Assembly: GCF_900110105.1 (NCBI RefSeq) | Contig: NZ_FOCL01000007.1 | Coordinates: forward strand, 310,001 to 374,000 | DNA length: 64,000 nt | Direction of reading: 5' to 3' | From: Mucilaginibacter gossypiicola | GTDB lineage: Bacteria > Bacteroidota > Bacteroidia > Sphingobacteriales > Sphingobacteriaceae | Shown: piece after piece, positions 24,678 through 33,265 of the stretch | How positions within the stretch are numbered: position 1 is the stretch's first letter | Layout: each line of letters starts with the position of its first letter | Notes under the pieces: model-generated | Seen by the model: only the letters and a program-made list of their open reading frames with translations | Databases searched by the model: none | Told to the model about the DNA's origin: nothing | Made by a program: the position numbers and the translations under genes

Positions 24678-27059
24678 ATGGATGCTAAACGAATTATAAA
24701 GAAGGTTGCAGTATTGGGGTCGGGAGTAATGGGCAGTCGTATAGCCTGCCATTTTGCAAATGTCGGCGTACAGGTACTGTTGCTTGATATTGTACCAAAG
24801 GATGCCCCACCGGCAGATAAGAAAGCGCGGAACAAAATTGTGAACGACGCGCTGGATTTTGCTTTAAAATCAAACCCTTCGCCCATCTACCTCAAATCAT
24901 TCGCAAAACGTATCACAACCGGCAATTTCGAGGATGATATGCCCAAAATTGCTGATTGCGACTGGGTGATAGAAGTAGTGGTTGAGCGGCTGGACATTAA
25001 ACAGCAGGTGTTTGAAACGGTAGAAAAGTACCGGAAACCGGGAACGCTGATCACCTCAAACACATCCGGCATCCCAATCCATTTAATGGCCGAAGGCAGG
25101 AGCGATGATTTTAAAAAACATTTTTGCGGCAGCCATTTCTTTAACCCGCCGCGGTATTTAAAACTACTGGAGATCATCCCTACAAAAGATACACTGGCAA
25201 ACGTTGTCGACTTTTTGATGGAGTATGGTGCAAAATATTTGGGGAAAACCACGGTGTTGGCTAAAGATACCCCGGCATTTATCGGTAACCGCATCGGGGT
25301 TTTCAGCATCATGAGCGTGTTGCATTACGTAGAGCAAACCGGTATGACGGTTGAAGAGGTTGATAAGCTGACCGGGCCGGTAATCGGTCACCCTAAATCG
25401 GCCACGTTCCGCACCAATGATGTGGTGGGTTTGGATACCATGGTGCACGTTGCCAATGGCCTTTACAAAAACGCGCCGGATGATGAGGCCAGGGAATTAT
25501 TCAGAATCCCCGCATTTGTGGATGGAATGGTGAAAAATAATTGGCTGGGTAGTAAAACAGGTCAGGGTTTTTATAAAAAGGAAAAAGGCGAAGGAGGGAA
25601 CCAGTTTTACGCGCTTGACCTGAAAACGCTTGAGTACAAACCATCCCAAAAAGTAAAATTCGCTTCGCTGGAAACTACAAAATCGGTTGATAATCTGAAA
25701 GAAAGGCTTAGGATCCTGGTTGCTGCAAAAGATAAAGCCGGTGATTTTTACCGGAGTACCTTTTACCAGTTATTTGCTTATGCCAGTAACCGTATCCCCG
25801 AAATAGCCGACGAGCTTTATAAAATAGATGCTGCCACCAACGCTGGTTTTGGCTGGGAATTGGGCCCTTTTGAAAAATGGGATGCGCTGGGTGTTGAAGA
25901 TACGGTAAAAGCCATGGAAGCTGCGGGTAACAAACCGGCTCAATGGGTTTACGATATGCTTGCGGCGGGTGCCAAAAGCTTCTATAAAGTAGAGGATGGC
26001 AAACGTCTGTACTATGATATCCCATCGAAAAGCTACAAGATAATTCCGGGTACGGAAGGACTTATTTTGCTCAGTAATATCCGTGAAACCAACACCGTTT
26101 GGAAAAACAGCGGTACTACCATTACCGACATTGGCGATGGCATCCTGAACCTTGAGTTTCACACCAAAATGAACACCATAGGCGGCGAGGTAATTGAAGG
26201 CATAAATAAAGCCATCACGCTTGCCGAAGCAAGTTACAAAGGCTTGGTTATATCAAACGAGGGTGCCAATTTCAGCGCTGGGGCCAACGTAGGCATGATA
26301 TTCATGATGGCCGTTGAGCAGGAATTTGATGAGTTGAATATGGTAATAAAGGCTTTCCAGAATACCATGATGCGGATCCGCTATTCATCCATTCCGGTTG
26401 TGATAGCGCCTCATCAGATGGCTTTGGGCGGCGGCTGCGAAATGTGCCTGCATGCCGATAAGGTTGTAGCTCATGCCGAACTGTATATGGGTTTGGTTGA
26501 GTTTGGTGTTGGTTTGATACCGGGCGGAGGCGGCACAAAGGAATTTGCCCTGCGCCTTTCAGACGAACTCCAGGAGGGTGATGTAGAACTCAATAATTTC
26601 CGCGACCGCTTTTTGACTATTGGCCAGGCTAAAGTATCTACTTCGGCTTATGAGGCATTTGAATTTGGCCACCTCAAAAATGGTAGGGATGTAGTCGTGG
26701 TATCCCGTGACAGGCTGCTTGCCGAGGCTAAACAACAATGCCTGCAGATGGCAAATGAAGGGTACATACAGCCTATTCCGCGCGGTGATATCAGGGTGCT
26801 GGGTAAACAAGCGCTGGGCTTGGGTTATGTGGGTGCCAATACCATGTACAGTGGTAATTACATCAGCGAACATGATGTGAAGATTTCGCAGAAGCTGGCC
26901 TATGTGCTTTCGGGCGGCGATCTGTCGCAACCTTCAATGGTGAGCGAAGAATATTTGCTGGGGCTGGAGCGTGAAGCTTTTGTTTCGCTTTGCACCGAAA
27001 AGAAAACGCTTGAGCGGATCCAGTCCATTTTAACCGGTGGAAAAGTGTTAAGGAACTAA
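24678..27059 (+). CDS. FadN-like 3-hydroxyacyl-CoA dehydrogenase / enoyl-CoA hydratase
   Basis: A 793-residue bifunctional enzyme for steps two and three of beta-oxidation. The domain order is dehydrogenase first, as in Bacillus FadN and unlike E. coli FadB. NAD-binding motif VLGSGVMGSRIA (G14, G16, G19); HCDH motif CGSHFFNPPRYLKLLEII (about 150-167); C-terminal HCDH domains to about 450. The crotonase domain (about 480-690) has oxyanion loop FSAGANVGM, GGGCEM and GLVEFGVGLIPGGGG with the two glutamates. Thiolase follows 28 bases downstream. Confidence 0.95.
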   Translation: MDAKRIIKKVAVLGSGVMGSRIACHFANVGVQVLLLDIVPKDAPPADKKARNKIVNDALDFALKSNPSPIYLKSFAKRITTGNFEDDMPKIADCDWVIEVVVERLDIKQQVFETVEKYRKPGTLITSNTSGIPIHLMAEGRSDDFKKHFCGSHFFNPPRYLKLLEIIPTKDTLANVVDFLMEYGAKYLGKTTVLAKDTPAFIGNRIGVFSIMSVLHYVEQTGMTVEEVDKLTGPVIGHPKSATFRTNDVVGLDTMVHVANGLYKNAPDDEARELFRIPAFVDGMVKNNWLGSKTGQGFYKKEKGEGGNQFYALDLKTLEYKPSQKVKFASLETTKSVDNLKERLRILVAAKDKAGDFYRSTFYQLFAYASNRIPEIADELYKIDAATNAGFGWELGPFEKWDALGVEDTVKAMEAAGNKPAQWVYDMLAAGAKSFYKVEDGKRLYYDIPSKSYKIIPGTEGLILLSNIRETNTVWKNSGTTITDIGDGILNLEFHTKMNTIGGEVIEGINKAITLAEASYKGLVISNEGANFSAGANVGMIFMMAVEQEFDELNMVIKAFQNTMMRIRYSSIPVVIAPHQMALGGGCEMCLHADKVVAHAELYMGLVEFGVGLIPGGGGTKEFALRLSDELQEGDVELNNFRDRFLTIGQAKVSTSAYEAFEFGHLKNGRDVVVVSRDRLLAEAKQQCLQMANEGYIQPIPRGDIRVLGKQALGLGYVGANTMYSGNYISEHDVKISQKLAYVLSGGDLSQPSMVSEEYLLGLEREAFVSLCTEKKTLERIQSILTGGKVLRN

Positions 27060-27087
27060 ATTTTAATAAGTATAAAATCTCAATAAA

Positions 27088-28263
27088 ATGAACGCATATA
27101 TAGTGGCAGCCAGCCGCAGCGCTGTTGGAAAAGCTACCCGGGGCGGGTTCAGGTTTACCCGTCCGGATACGCTTGCAGCGGATGTTATCAGGCATCTGCT
27201 GGCATCAGTGCCCAACGTTGATAAAGAGCAGATAGACGATGTGATTGTGGGCAATGCTACGCCGGAAGCCGAACAGGGATTGAATGTAGCCCGGCTCATT
27301 TCATTAATGGCACTTGATACCGATAAGGTTCCCGGCATGACGGTAAACCGCTATTGTTCATCAGGCCTGGAAACAATTGCCATCGCATCAGCAAAAATAC
27401 ACAGCGGCATTGCCGATTGCATTATTGCCGGTGGTGTGGAAAGTATGAGCCTGATCCCGATGGGGGGCTGGCGCATTGTTCCGAATGCCGATATAGCTCT
27501 TGCACATCCCGATTATTACTGGGGTATGGGCCTCACCGCCGAAGCTGTTGCCAGGGAATATCATATCAGCCGTGAAGAGCAGGACCAGTTTGCTTATAAC
27601 TCGCATCAAAAAGCTATCAGCGCTATTAAGGAAGGTAAGTTTAAAGATGAAATAGCACCGGTAAATATTGTGGAGACCTATGTAGATGAAAGCGGCAAGA
27701 AAAAGAAACGGGAATTTAAGGTAGATACAGATGAAGGTCCGCGCAGTGATACCTCAATCGATGCATTGGCTAAGCTTAAGCCTGTGTTTGATGCAAAGGG
27801 CGTGGTGACTGCCGGCAACTCGTCGCAAACCAGCGATGGAGCTGCTTTTGTGATGGTGGTTAGCGAACGCTTTCTGAAAGAGAATAACCTTAAGCCCATC
27901 GCCCGGCTGGTTAATTATGCCGTTGCAGGCGTGCCGCCCCGGATCATGGGGATTGGTCCGCTGGTAGCCATTCCTAAAGTATTAAAAATGGCCGGGATGA
28001 AGCAACAGGATATTGAGCTGATAGAATTGAATGAAGCTTTTGCTTCGCAATCGTTGGCCATAATAAAGGGGCTGGAGCTTAATCCCGACATTGTAAATGT
28101 TAACGGCGGCGCTATCTCGCTTGGGCATCCGCTTGGCTGCACCGGGGCTAAACTTTCTGTTCAGCTTTTTAATGAATTGAAGCGGCGAGAAAAAAAGTAT
28201 GGCATGGTTACCATGTGCGTGGGCACCGGGCAGGGTGCAGCGGGTGTATTTGAACTGTTATAG
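27088..28263 (+). CDS. Acetyl-CoA C-acyltransferase (thiolase)
   Basis: A 391-residue thiolase for the last, chain-shortening step of beta-oxidation. Acyl-accepting C90 (VNRYCSSGLE), base H347 (SLGHPLGCTG) and C377 (MCVGTGQGAAG) form the full catalytic set; NEAFASQ is also present. Length and motifs fit FadA-type degradative thiolases. It is directly behind the FadN-like gene, so the two probably form the trifunctional complex. Confidence 0.95.
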   Translation: MNAYIVAASRSAVGKATRGGFRFTRPDTLAADVIRHLLASVPNVDKEQIDDVIVGNATPEAEQGLNVARLISLMALDTDKVPGMTVNRYCSSGLETIAIASAKIHSGIADCIIAGGVESMSLIPMGGWRIVPNADIALAHPDYYWGMGLTAEAVAREYHISREEQDQFAYNSHQKAISAIKEGKFKDEIAPVNIVETYVDESGKKKKREFKVDTDEGPRSDTSIDALAKLKPVFDAKGVVTAGNSSQTSDGAAFVMVVSERFLKENNLKPIARLVNYAVAGVPPRIMGIGPLVAIPKVLKMAGMKQQDIELIELNEAFASQSLAIIKGLELNPDIVNVNGGAISLGHPLGCTGAKLSVQLFNELKRREKKYGMVTMCVGTGQGAAGVFELL

Positions 28264-28296
28264 GAAATTACCATTATCTAAATAATTGCTGCAAAC

Positions 28297-30111
28297 ATGG
28301 AAAAAGCGACAAGATTGTTTGATTGCATAGCCACCCAGGCCAAAGCGCCCAGGGCAGACTTTTTGAATGCAAAGGAGAATGGTTCCTGGAGATCATACAG
28401 CACCGAAGAAGTGCATACCATGATCAACCAGTTATCTACAGCCTTGTTGGACCTTGGAGTTTCGGGTGGTGATGGCACTACCGAAGGCCGCGATAAAATA
28501 GGGCTGATAAGTAACGGCCGGCCAGAATGGGTAATAACCGACCTGGCAGTGCAGCAAACGGGCGCCATATTGGTGCCACTATATCCCAACACGGGCACTA
28601 AGGAAATTGAGCAGATCCTAAATGAAGCTGAAGTTAAATACGTATTTGTAAGCACTAAGGACTTATGCGATAAGGTTAAAGAGGTACAGCTAAATATCCC
28701 CTCCTTAAAAGCCATTTTTACTTTTGACAGTATCGATGGATGTAATCATTGGTTAACATTGCTTAAACCTTTAAAAGATGGCGATCTGCAAAAAATACAG
28801 CAAATAACCGGTCAGGTCACCGAAGGCGATGTGGCAACCATCATTTATACTTCGGGTACTACCGGCCGGCCTAAAGGCGTAATGCTTACGCATAAAAACA
28901 TCATAACCAATGCAATGGCATCCGGCGATATTCTTAACCGGATCCCGCTGAAAGAGAAACGTGTTTTGAGCTTTTTGCCCATGAACCACATTTTTGAAAA
29001 GATGTGTACATACGTTTATCTCTACTACGGTTTTTCTATTTACTATGCCGAAAGTATGGATACCATTGGGGCAAATATGAAGGAGGTAAAGCCTTCTCTG
29101 TTTACCGCTGTGCCCCGTTTGCTCGAAAAAGTGTTTGAGAAAATTATGGTGCAGGGGCAGAAATTAACCGGTATTAAAAGGAAGATCTTTTTCTGGTCGG
29201 TAAAAGTGGCCGAAGCGTATGAAATCCATAATACCAGCCTGTGGTATAAAATCAAACTGGCTATTGCCGATAAACTGGTTTACAGCAAATGGCGTGATGC
29301 CATAGGCGGAAATATAACGGCTATTGTGGTAGGTAGTTCGGCCTGTCCACTTAAGCTGGAAAGAATTTTCACCGCCGCCAATATTGTTATTATGGAAGGT
29401 TACGGGCTTACCGAAACCTCGCCGGTAATTGCTGTTAACTGTTATCAGAAAAGCGACAGGAAATTTGGTACCGTGGGTCGCTTGCTGAGCGGTGTACAGG
29501 TTAAGATAGCGCCCGATGGCGAGATCCTTTGCAAGGGCCCTAACGTTATGCTGGGATATTATAAAAATCCTGAGCTTACAGCAGAGGTACTGGAAGACGG
29601 ATGGTTCCACACGGGGGACATAGGCGAGCTGGATAAAGATTCGTTCCTGAAAATTACTGATCGTAAAAAAGAGATCTTCAAAACCTCGGGCGGTAAATAT
29701 GTGGCCCCGCTGCCTATCGAAAATAAGATGAAGGAAAATTATTTTATTGAGCAGATGATGGTTGTCGGGTCAGAAAAGAAATTTGTTGCAGCGCTGATCG
29801 TGCCATCATATACCCATTTAAAACCCTGGTGTAAGGAAAATGAAATTTCTTTTTCATCTAACAGTGAATTAGTTAAAGATGCCCGGGTGATTGAGCTTTA
29901 TCAATCAATTATCAATACTTATAACCCCGAATTTAACCATGTTGAACAGGTGAAGAAAATTACCCTGCTTCCCGACGAATGGTCGATAGATAGTGGCGAG
30001 CTTACACCAACCGGAAAAATGAAACGGAAGGTGATCACCGAAAAATATAAAGCTGCGATAGACAAAATGTACCCCTGCGAAGTGAGCGAGGATCCCACTC
30101 TTGTAAATTGA
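28297..30111 (+). CDS. Long-chain acyl-CoA synthetase (AMP-forming)
   Basis: A 604-residue FadD/FAA-type ligase that activates free fatty acids with ATP and CoA. The nucleotide loop TIIYTSGTTGRPKGVMLTHKN (about 184-204), the adenylate motif MEGYGLTETSP (about 366-376) and the hinge GWFHTGDIGELDKDSFLKITDRKKE (about 430-454) are all present. Placed after the thiolase and overlapping the region of the next gene's upstream TTG, indicating one long operon from 24.2 to 31.8 kb. Confidence 0.95.
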   Translation: MEKATRLFDCIATQAKAPRADFLNAKENGSWRSYSTEEVHTMINQLSTALLDLGVSGGDGTTEGRDKIGLISNGRPEWVITDLAVQQTGAILVPLYPNTGTKEIEQILNEAEVKYVFVSTKDLCDKVKEVQLNIPSLKAIFTFDSIDGCNHWLTLLKPLKDGDLQKIQQITGQVTEGDVATIIYTSGTTGRPKGVMLTHKNIITNAMASGDILNRIPLKEKRVLSFLPMNHIFEKMCTYVYLYYGFSIYYAESMDTIGANMKEVKPSLFTAVPRLLEKVFEKIMVQGQKLTGIKRKIFFWSVKVAEAYEIHNTSLWYKIKLAIADKLVYSKWRDAIGGNITAIVVGSSACPLKLERIFTAANIVIMEGYGLTETSPVIAVNCYQKSDRKFGTVGRLLSGVQVKIAPDGEILCKGPNVMLGYYKNPELTAEVLEDGWFHTGDIGELDKDSFLKITDRKKEIFKTSGGKYVAPLPIENKMKENYFIEQMMVVGSEKKFVAALIVPSYTHLKPWCKENEISFSSNSELVKDARVIELYQSIINTYNPEFNHVEQVKKITLLPDEWSIDSGELTPTGKMKRKVITEKYKAAIDKMYPCEVSEDPTLVN

Positions 30112-30119
30112 TTAACCGG

Positions 30120-30896
30120 ATGAATACATTTCAAACAACTATACAGGGCAGGCTGGTTACAATCTCGCTCGACCGGGGCCGATCAAATGCCATCAATCAT
30201 GAAATGGTTAAAGAGCTGGATGCCTGTATGAAAACACTGGAGGGTGATGATAATGTAGGAGGGGTTATTTTAACCGGAAAGGAAGGTTTTTTCTCGTCAG
30301 GGATCGACCTGATTGAGGCTTATGATTATAACGAAGAGCAAAGCCGCCAGTTTTGGATCGACTTTTTAGCCCTGCAAAATACTTTAGCAGCTTTCAGGAA
30401 ACCGATAGTGGCTGCTATAAGCGGTCACAGCCCTGCCGGTGGCTGCATATTAGCTATTTGCTGCGATTACCGGGTGATGGCAGCGGGGACATTCATCATC
30501 GGGTTAAATGAAGTCCCGGTTGGTATTATTGTTCCTGATAGTGTTTTTAATCTGTATTCATTTTGGCTCGGCCAGCGTAAAGCTTACCAGTATTTAATGG
30601 AGGGAAAGCTGCTTAAAGTTGATGAAGCACTGGAAGCCGGACTGATCGATGAAATTACCTCCCCTGATAAATTAATGAACGCGGCCATAGAAAAAGTAAC
30701 AGCTTACATGAAACTAAACCCGGTTACCTGGAGCGAGAGTAAATTAAACTTACGCAAAGAACTGACAGGCAAACTAAAGGCCGATCAAACCGATACCCTG
30801 AATAAAATGCTGAAGCAATGGTGGGCACCCGAAACCAGGCAAGGCTTGCAAATGATGATCCAAAATTTAAAATCAAAAAATACAGCTGTAAATTAA
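30120..30896 (+). CDS. Crotonase family, ECI-like delta3,delta2-enoyl-CoA isomerase
   Basis: About 258 residues from the ATG at 30120 (8 bases after the synthetase stop; the TTG at 30108 is less likely). Crotonase fold with oxyanion loop FFSSGIDL and GHSPAGGCILAICCDYRVM. The segment FIIGLNEVPVGI matches mitochondrial ECI1 (IGLNETQLGI), including its catalytic glutamate, and the second hydratase glutamate is not in place. It would convert 3-enoyl-CoA from unsaturated fatty acids into 2-trans-enoyl-CoA. Confidence 0.85.
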   Translation: MNTFQTTIQGRLVTISLDRGRSNAINHEMVKELDACMKTLEGDDNVGGVILTGKEGFFSSGIDLIEAYDYNEEQSRQFWIDFLALQNTLAAFRKPIVAAISGHSPAGGCILAICCDYRVMAAGTFIIGLNEVPVGIIVPDSVFNLYSFWLGQRKAYQYLMEGKLLKVDEALEAGLIDEITSPDKLMNAAIEKVTAYMKLNPVTWSESKLNLRKELTGKLKADQTDTLNKMLKQWWAPETRQGLQMMIQNLKSKNTAVN

Positions 30897-30899
30897 CTG

Positions 30900-31814
30900 A
30901 TGATGGCCGATCCGACAAACCTAAATACTTCCGTAAACTCAAACGCCGCAGCTGCCGGTGGAATGTTAAGAGATGATGCATTGAAAGGAAAAACCATCAT
31001 TGTAACCGGCGGTGGAACAGGTTTGGGTAAAGCAATGGGAACTTACTTTTTGCAGTTAGGCGCTAACCTGGTAATCACCAGCCGTAAGCTGGATGTATTG
31101 CAACAAACGGCTGCTGAAATGCAATCTACGACCGGTGGTAAGGTGTTACCAATTGCTTGCGACGTTCGAAAATATGATGAAGTTGAAGCGATGTTGCAAC
31201 AAGCCATTGACGAATTTGGGCAGGTTGATGCACTGTTGAATAACGCCGCCGGCAATTTTATTTCGCCTACCGAGCGGTTATCGGCAAACGCGTTTTCGGC
31301 TATCATTGATATCGTTTTAAAAGGTTCAGCTAATTGTTCACTGGCTTTGGGCAAATATTGGATCAAAGAAAAAATGCCCGGTAACATATTGAGTATTATC
31401 ACCACCTATGCCTTTACAGGTTCGGCTTATGTTGTGCCCTCGGCCTGCGCAAAGGGCGGCGTGCTGGCCATGACCAGGTCTTTAGCAGTTGAGTGGGGCA
31501 GGCATGGCATACGTGCCAATGCTATTGCGCCGGGACCGTTTCCTACAAAGGGTGCTTGGGAAAGGCTGCTGCCGGGTGATATGGCACAGAAGTTCGATTT
31601 TAAAAACAGGGTGCCGCTAAAAAGGGTAGGAGAACACCAGGAACTGGCAAATCTGGCCGCCTTTTTGGTGTCTGATTTTTCAGGGTACATTAATGGCGAA
31701 GTGATCACCATTGATGGGGGAGAGTGGCTGCAGGGTGCAGGCCAATTCAGCGGTCTTGAAATGATACCGGATGAAATGTGGGATGATATTGAGAAAGCTA
31801 CGCGGTCGGCGTAG
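30900..31814 (+). CDS. SDR family, DECR-like 2,4-dienoyl-CoA reductase
   Basis: A 304-residue short-chain dehydrogenase. Nucleotide motif TGGGTGLG (36-43) and NNAAGNFISPTERLS (114-128). The usual SDR YxxxK is replaced by SACAK (181-185), with Y170 fifteen residues before K185. That is the atypical arrangement of mitochondrial DECR1 (Y199/K214). PGPFPTKGAW and the C-terminal INGEVITIDGGEWLQGAG also match. It would reduce 2,4-dienoyl-CoA with NADPH and pairs with the isomerase 3 bases upstream. Confidence 0.9.
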   Translation: MMADPTNLNTSVNSNAAAAGGMLRDDALKGKTIIVTGGGTGLGKAMGTYFLQLGANLVITSRKLDVLQQTAAEMQSTTGGKVLPIACDVRKYDEVEAMLQQAIDEFGQVDALLNNAAGNFISPTERLSANAFSAIIDIVLKGSANCSLALGKYWIKEKMPGNILSIITTYAFTGSAYVVPSACAKGGVLAMTRSLAVEWGRHGIRANAIAPGPFPTKGAWERLLPGDMAQKFDFKNRVPLKRVGEHQELANLAAFLVSDFSGYINGEVITIDGGEWLQGAGQFSGLEMIPDEMWDDIEKATRSA

Positions 31815-31826
31815 AGTGGGAATCAA

Positions 31827-32042
31827 TTACCATTCGAAAGGAGTGAAATTTAAAAAAGCATTTTTGCCTTCATCAAAAGGTTTTAGGTCTTCTTCAGTCC
31901 ACGTTGAAACTTGAGATAGTTTCGTTCTATAGGAAGATGGCTGTGGTTTAGATTCTTGCTGTATAATTACGCCCAGTTCTTTAAGTATATGTTTAACCAA
32001 AGTGCTTTTGGTATTGGGAATATCGATTACTAATCTTTCCAT
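31827..32042 (-). CDS. Orphan antitoxin-like protein
   Basis: A 71-residue protein whose first 30 residues match the antitoxin at 4495-4698: both share a hydrophobic strand, LVK, ILKELGV and an ES ending. The C-terminal half (WTEEDLKPFDEGKNAF and NFTPFEW) is different. No toxin gene follows: the next 12 bases are intergenic and then comes the convergent DECR gene. It may be an antitoxin left after toxin loss, or a regulator using the same DNA-binding module. Confidence 0.65.
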   Translation of the reverse strand: MERLVIDIPNTKSTLVKHILKELGVIIQQESKPQPSSYRTKLSQVSTWTEEDLKPFDEGKNAFLNFTPFEW

Positions 32043-32104
32043 ATGATGTATCGGCTAACTTTTTGACATTTTTAATCGAAATAGATATTAAGAAAAATAA
32101 TAAA

Positions 32105-32848
32105 TTATTCCGAGTAGATCACTCGCATGATTTTATCGTTTATCTTTTTAAGGCGTTCATCATATTCTTTTGGAAGTATGTTTAGACAATTGCTAAAGTG
32201 TTTTTTAAACTGATTTTCGTAGTTCTTAATTCTCTCTTTGTTATCCGGGGTTTCTAAATCGATCTTATCAGAAATTTCCTCACAAAATTCTACCCAATTA
32301 TAGAGACTTTTTTCGTAATTTAATTCAAGCATAGTTGGGATTGCTGATAGCCCCCAATCAAGGGCTATTACGTAAAATTCCCTGTCGTCGTTGATGCTAC
32401 ACATGGCGCGGTTAATATCCACATCAGCTTGCAGAAAATTATTTTTTAGAGATAGCGATTCTTGCTTTAAATCATTTAATGCTGAATCGTAAGCAATAGA
32501 ATTTTTTTCAGCTTGATCTCTTAATTGATGCAATGTTGAAGTGAATTGGTTTTCCATTACTATTATTCTATTATCGAAGTTTATCTGCATTTCTCTTCTT
32601 TCTTGCTCAAACCGAATAGTTATAGTTCGCCAAGATACATAGCCTGCAATTGTTGCAATAATCGCAACCAATCCAACAAAGCAGGTAAATCCGATACCGA
32701 TGATATCATGAAAATAACCTGTGCCAATAGTTGTTGTAGAGCTTACCTTATTCAAGCTATCAACTACATGATTTAAATGTAATACCTGTGCTTGTAGAGT
32801 ATCAACTTTAGTTAAGTGGTAAGGTAAGGCTATAGCTGTCTGCAACAT
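32105..32848 (-). CDS. Hypothetical protein with one membrane helix and coiled coil
   Basis: A 247-residue protein I do not recognise. It has a short N-terminal helix, a membrane segment at about 50-72 (IIGIGFTCFVGLVAIIATIAGY) and a charged coiled coil at about 75-150 (FEQERREMQINFDNR onward). An acidic helical C-terminus follows, with WGLSAIPTMLELNYEKS near 180. Local base composition looks AT-rich compared with the flanking metabolic genes. It lies between the orphan antitoxin and the tRNA remnant, a likely island scar. Confidence 0.65.
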   Translation of the reverse strand: MLQTAIALPYHLTKVDTLQAQVLHLNHVVDSLNKVSSTTTIGTGYFHDIIGIGFTCFVGLVAIIATIAGYVSWRTITIRFEQERREMQINFDNRIIVMENQFTSTLHQLRDQAEKNSIAYDSALNDLKQESLSLKNNFLQADVDINRAMCSINDDREFYVIALDWGLSAIPTMLELNYEKSLYNWVEFCEEISDKIDLETPDNKERIKNYENQFKKHFSNCLNILPKEYDERLKKINDKIMRVIYSE

Positions 32849-32995
32849 TAAAATAAGATTTAGCTCTCAAATCTAATTATTTTTTATAGAGTAATAGCCT
32901 CGACAGTACTTCTGAATTAGCGCTAAATTGAAACGCAAGATGAAATTAAAACTGCTAAATGCAATTGATTAAAGTCTATTTCGTTACTAAAACAA

Positions 32996-33023
32996 AAAGC
33001 CCTCAGCATACGCTAAGAGCTTT
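32996..33023 (-). terminator. Terminator downstream of the tRNA-like remnant
   Basis: Arms AAAGCCCTCAGC (32996-33007) and GCTAAGAGCTTT (33012-33023), paired with two wobble positions around a 4-nt loop. On the minus strand it is followed by a T-run. Such hairpins often end tRNA transcripts in Bacteroidota. Confidence 0.7.
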
Positions 33024-33037
33024 CCAAAATATGTTTT

Positions 33038-33095
33038 CCCACAAGGGCTCGAACCTCAATCTTCAGAACCGGAATCTCATTTTCTTGCCGTTCAT
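33038..33095 (-). pseudogene. Decayed tRNA-Arg(CCG) 3' part, possible attachment-site scar
   Basis: On the minus strand the sequence contains an anticodon loop TTCCGGT (anticodon CCG, Arg) with stem bases AGA/TCT, then AAGATTGAGG and a T-arm GGTTCGAGCC, ending GTGGG before the terminator. A GAACGGC piece resembling the D-arm side lies upstream, but eight extra bases separate it from the anticodon stem. No 5' acceptor strand pairs with the 3' end. It is too damaged to be a working tRNA. The remaining 417-base gap (32849-33265) holds nothing else besides the PUL promoter. Confidence 0.65.
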
Positions 33096-33216
33096 AAAAA
33101 TCAGTATAGAGCCTCCCGGCTCATAAAGGGATTCATAAAATCATGAAAGGAGTCATTATCTGAAGTTTTTTATAGAATCATAAACAAAAGTTGCCTTTTA
33201 TCGCCAAATAGTGTCA

Positions 33217-33245
33217 TTGTGTGGTTCTGTGAAAGAATAGTTTTG
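33217..33245 (+). promoter_or_regulatory. Promoter of the first xylan-locus operon
   Basis: -33 TTG (33217-33219), 18-base spacer, then -7 TAGTTTTG (33238-33245), matching the Bacteroidota sigma consensus. The start codon at 33266 is 20 bases downstream. Confidence 0.65.
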
Positions 33246-33265
33246 GTTTACCGCAAACCAATTAA

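Noticed and set aside
33038..33095. Functional tRNA-Arg gene
   Set aside because: No 5' acceptor strand pairs with the 3' end, the D-arm region is disrupted and one T-stem base is missing relative to a normal arm.
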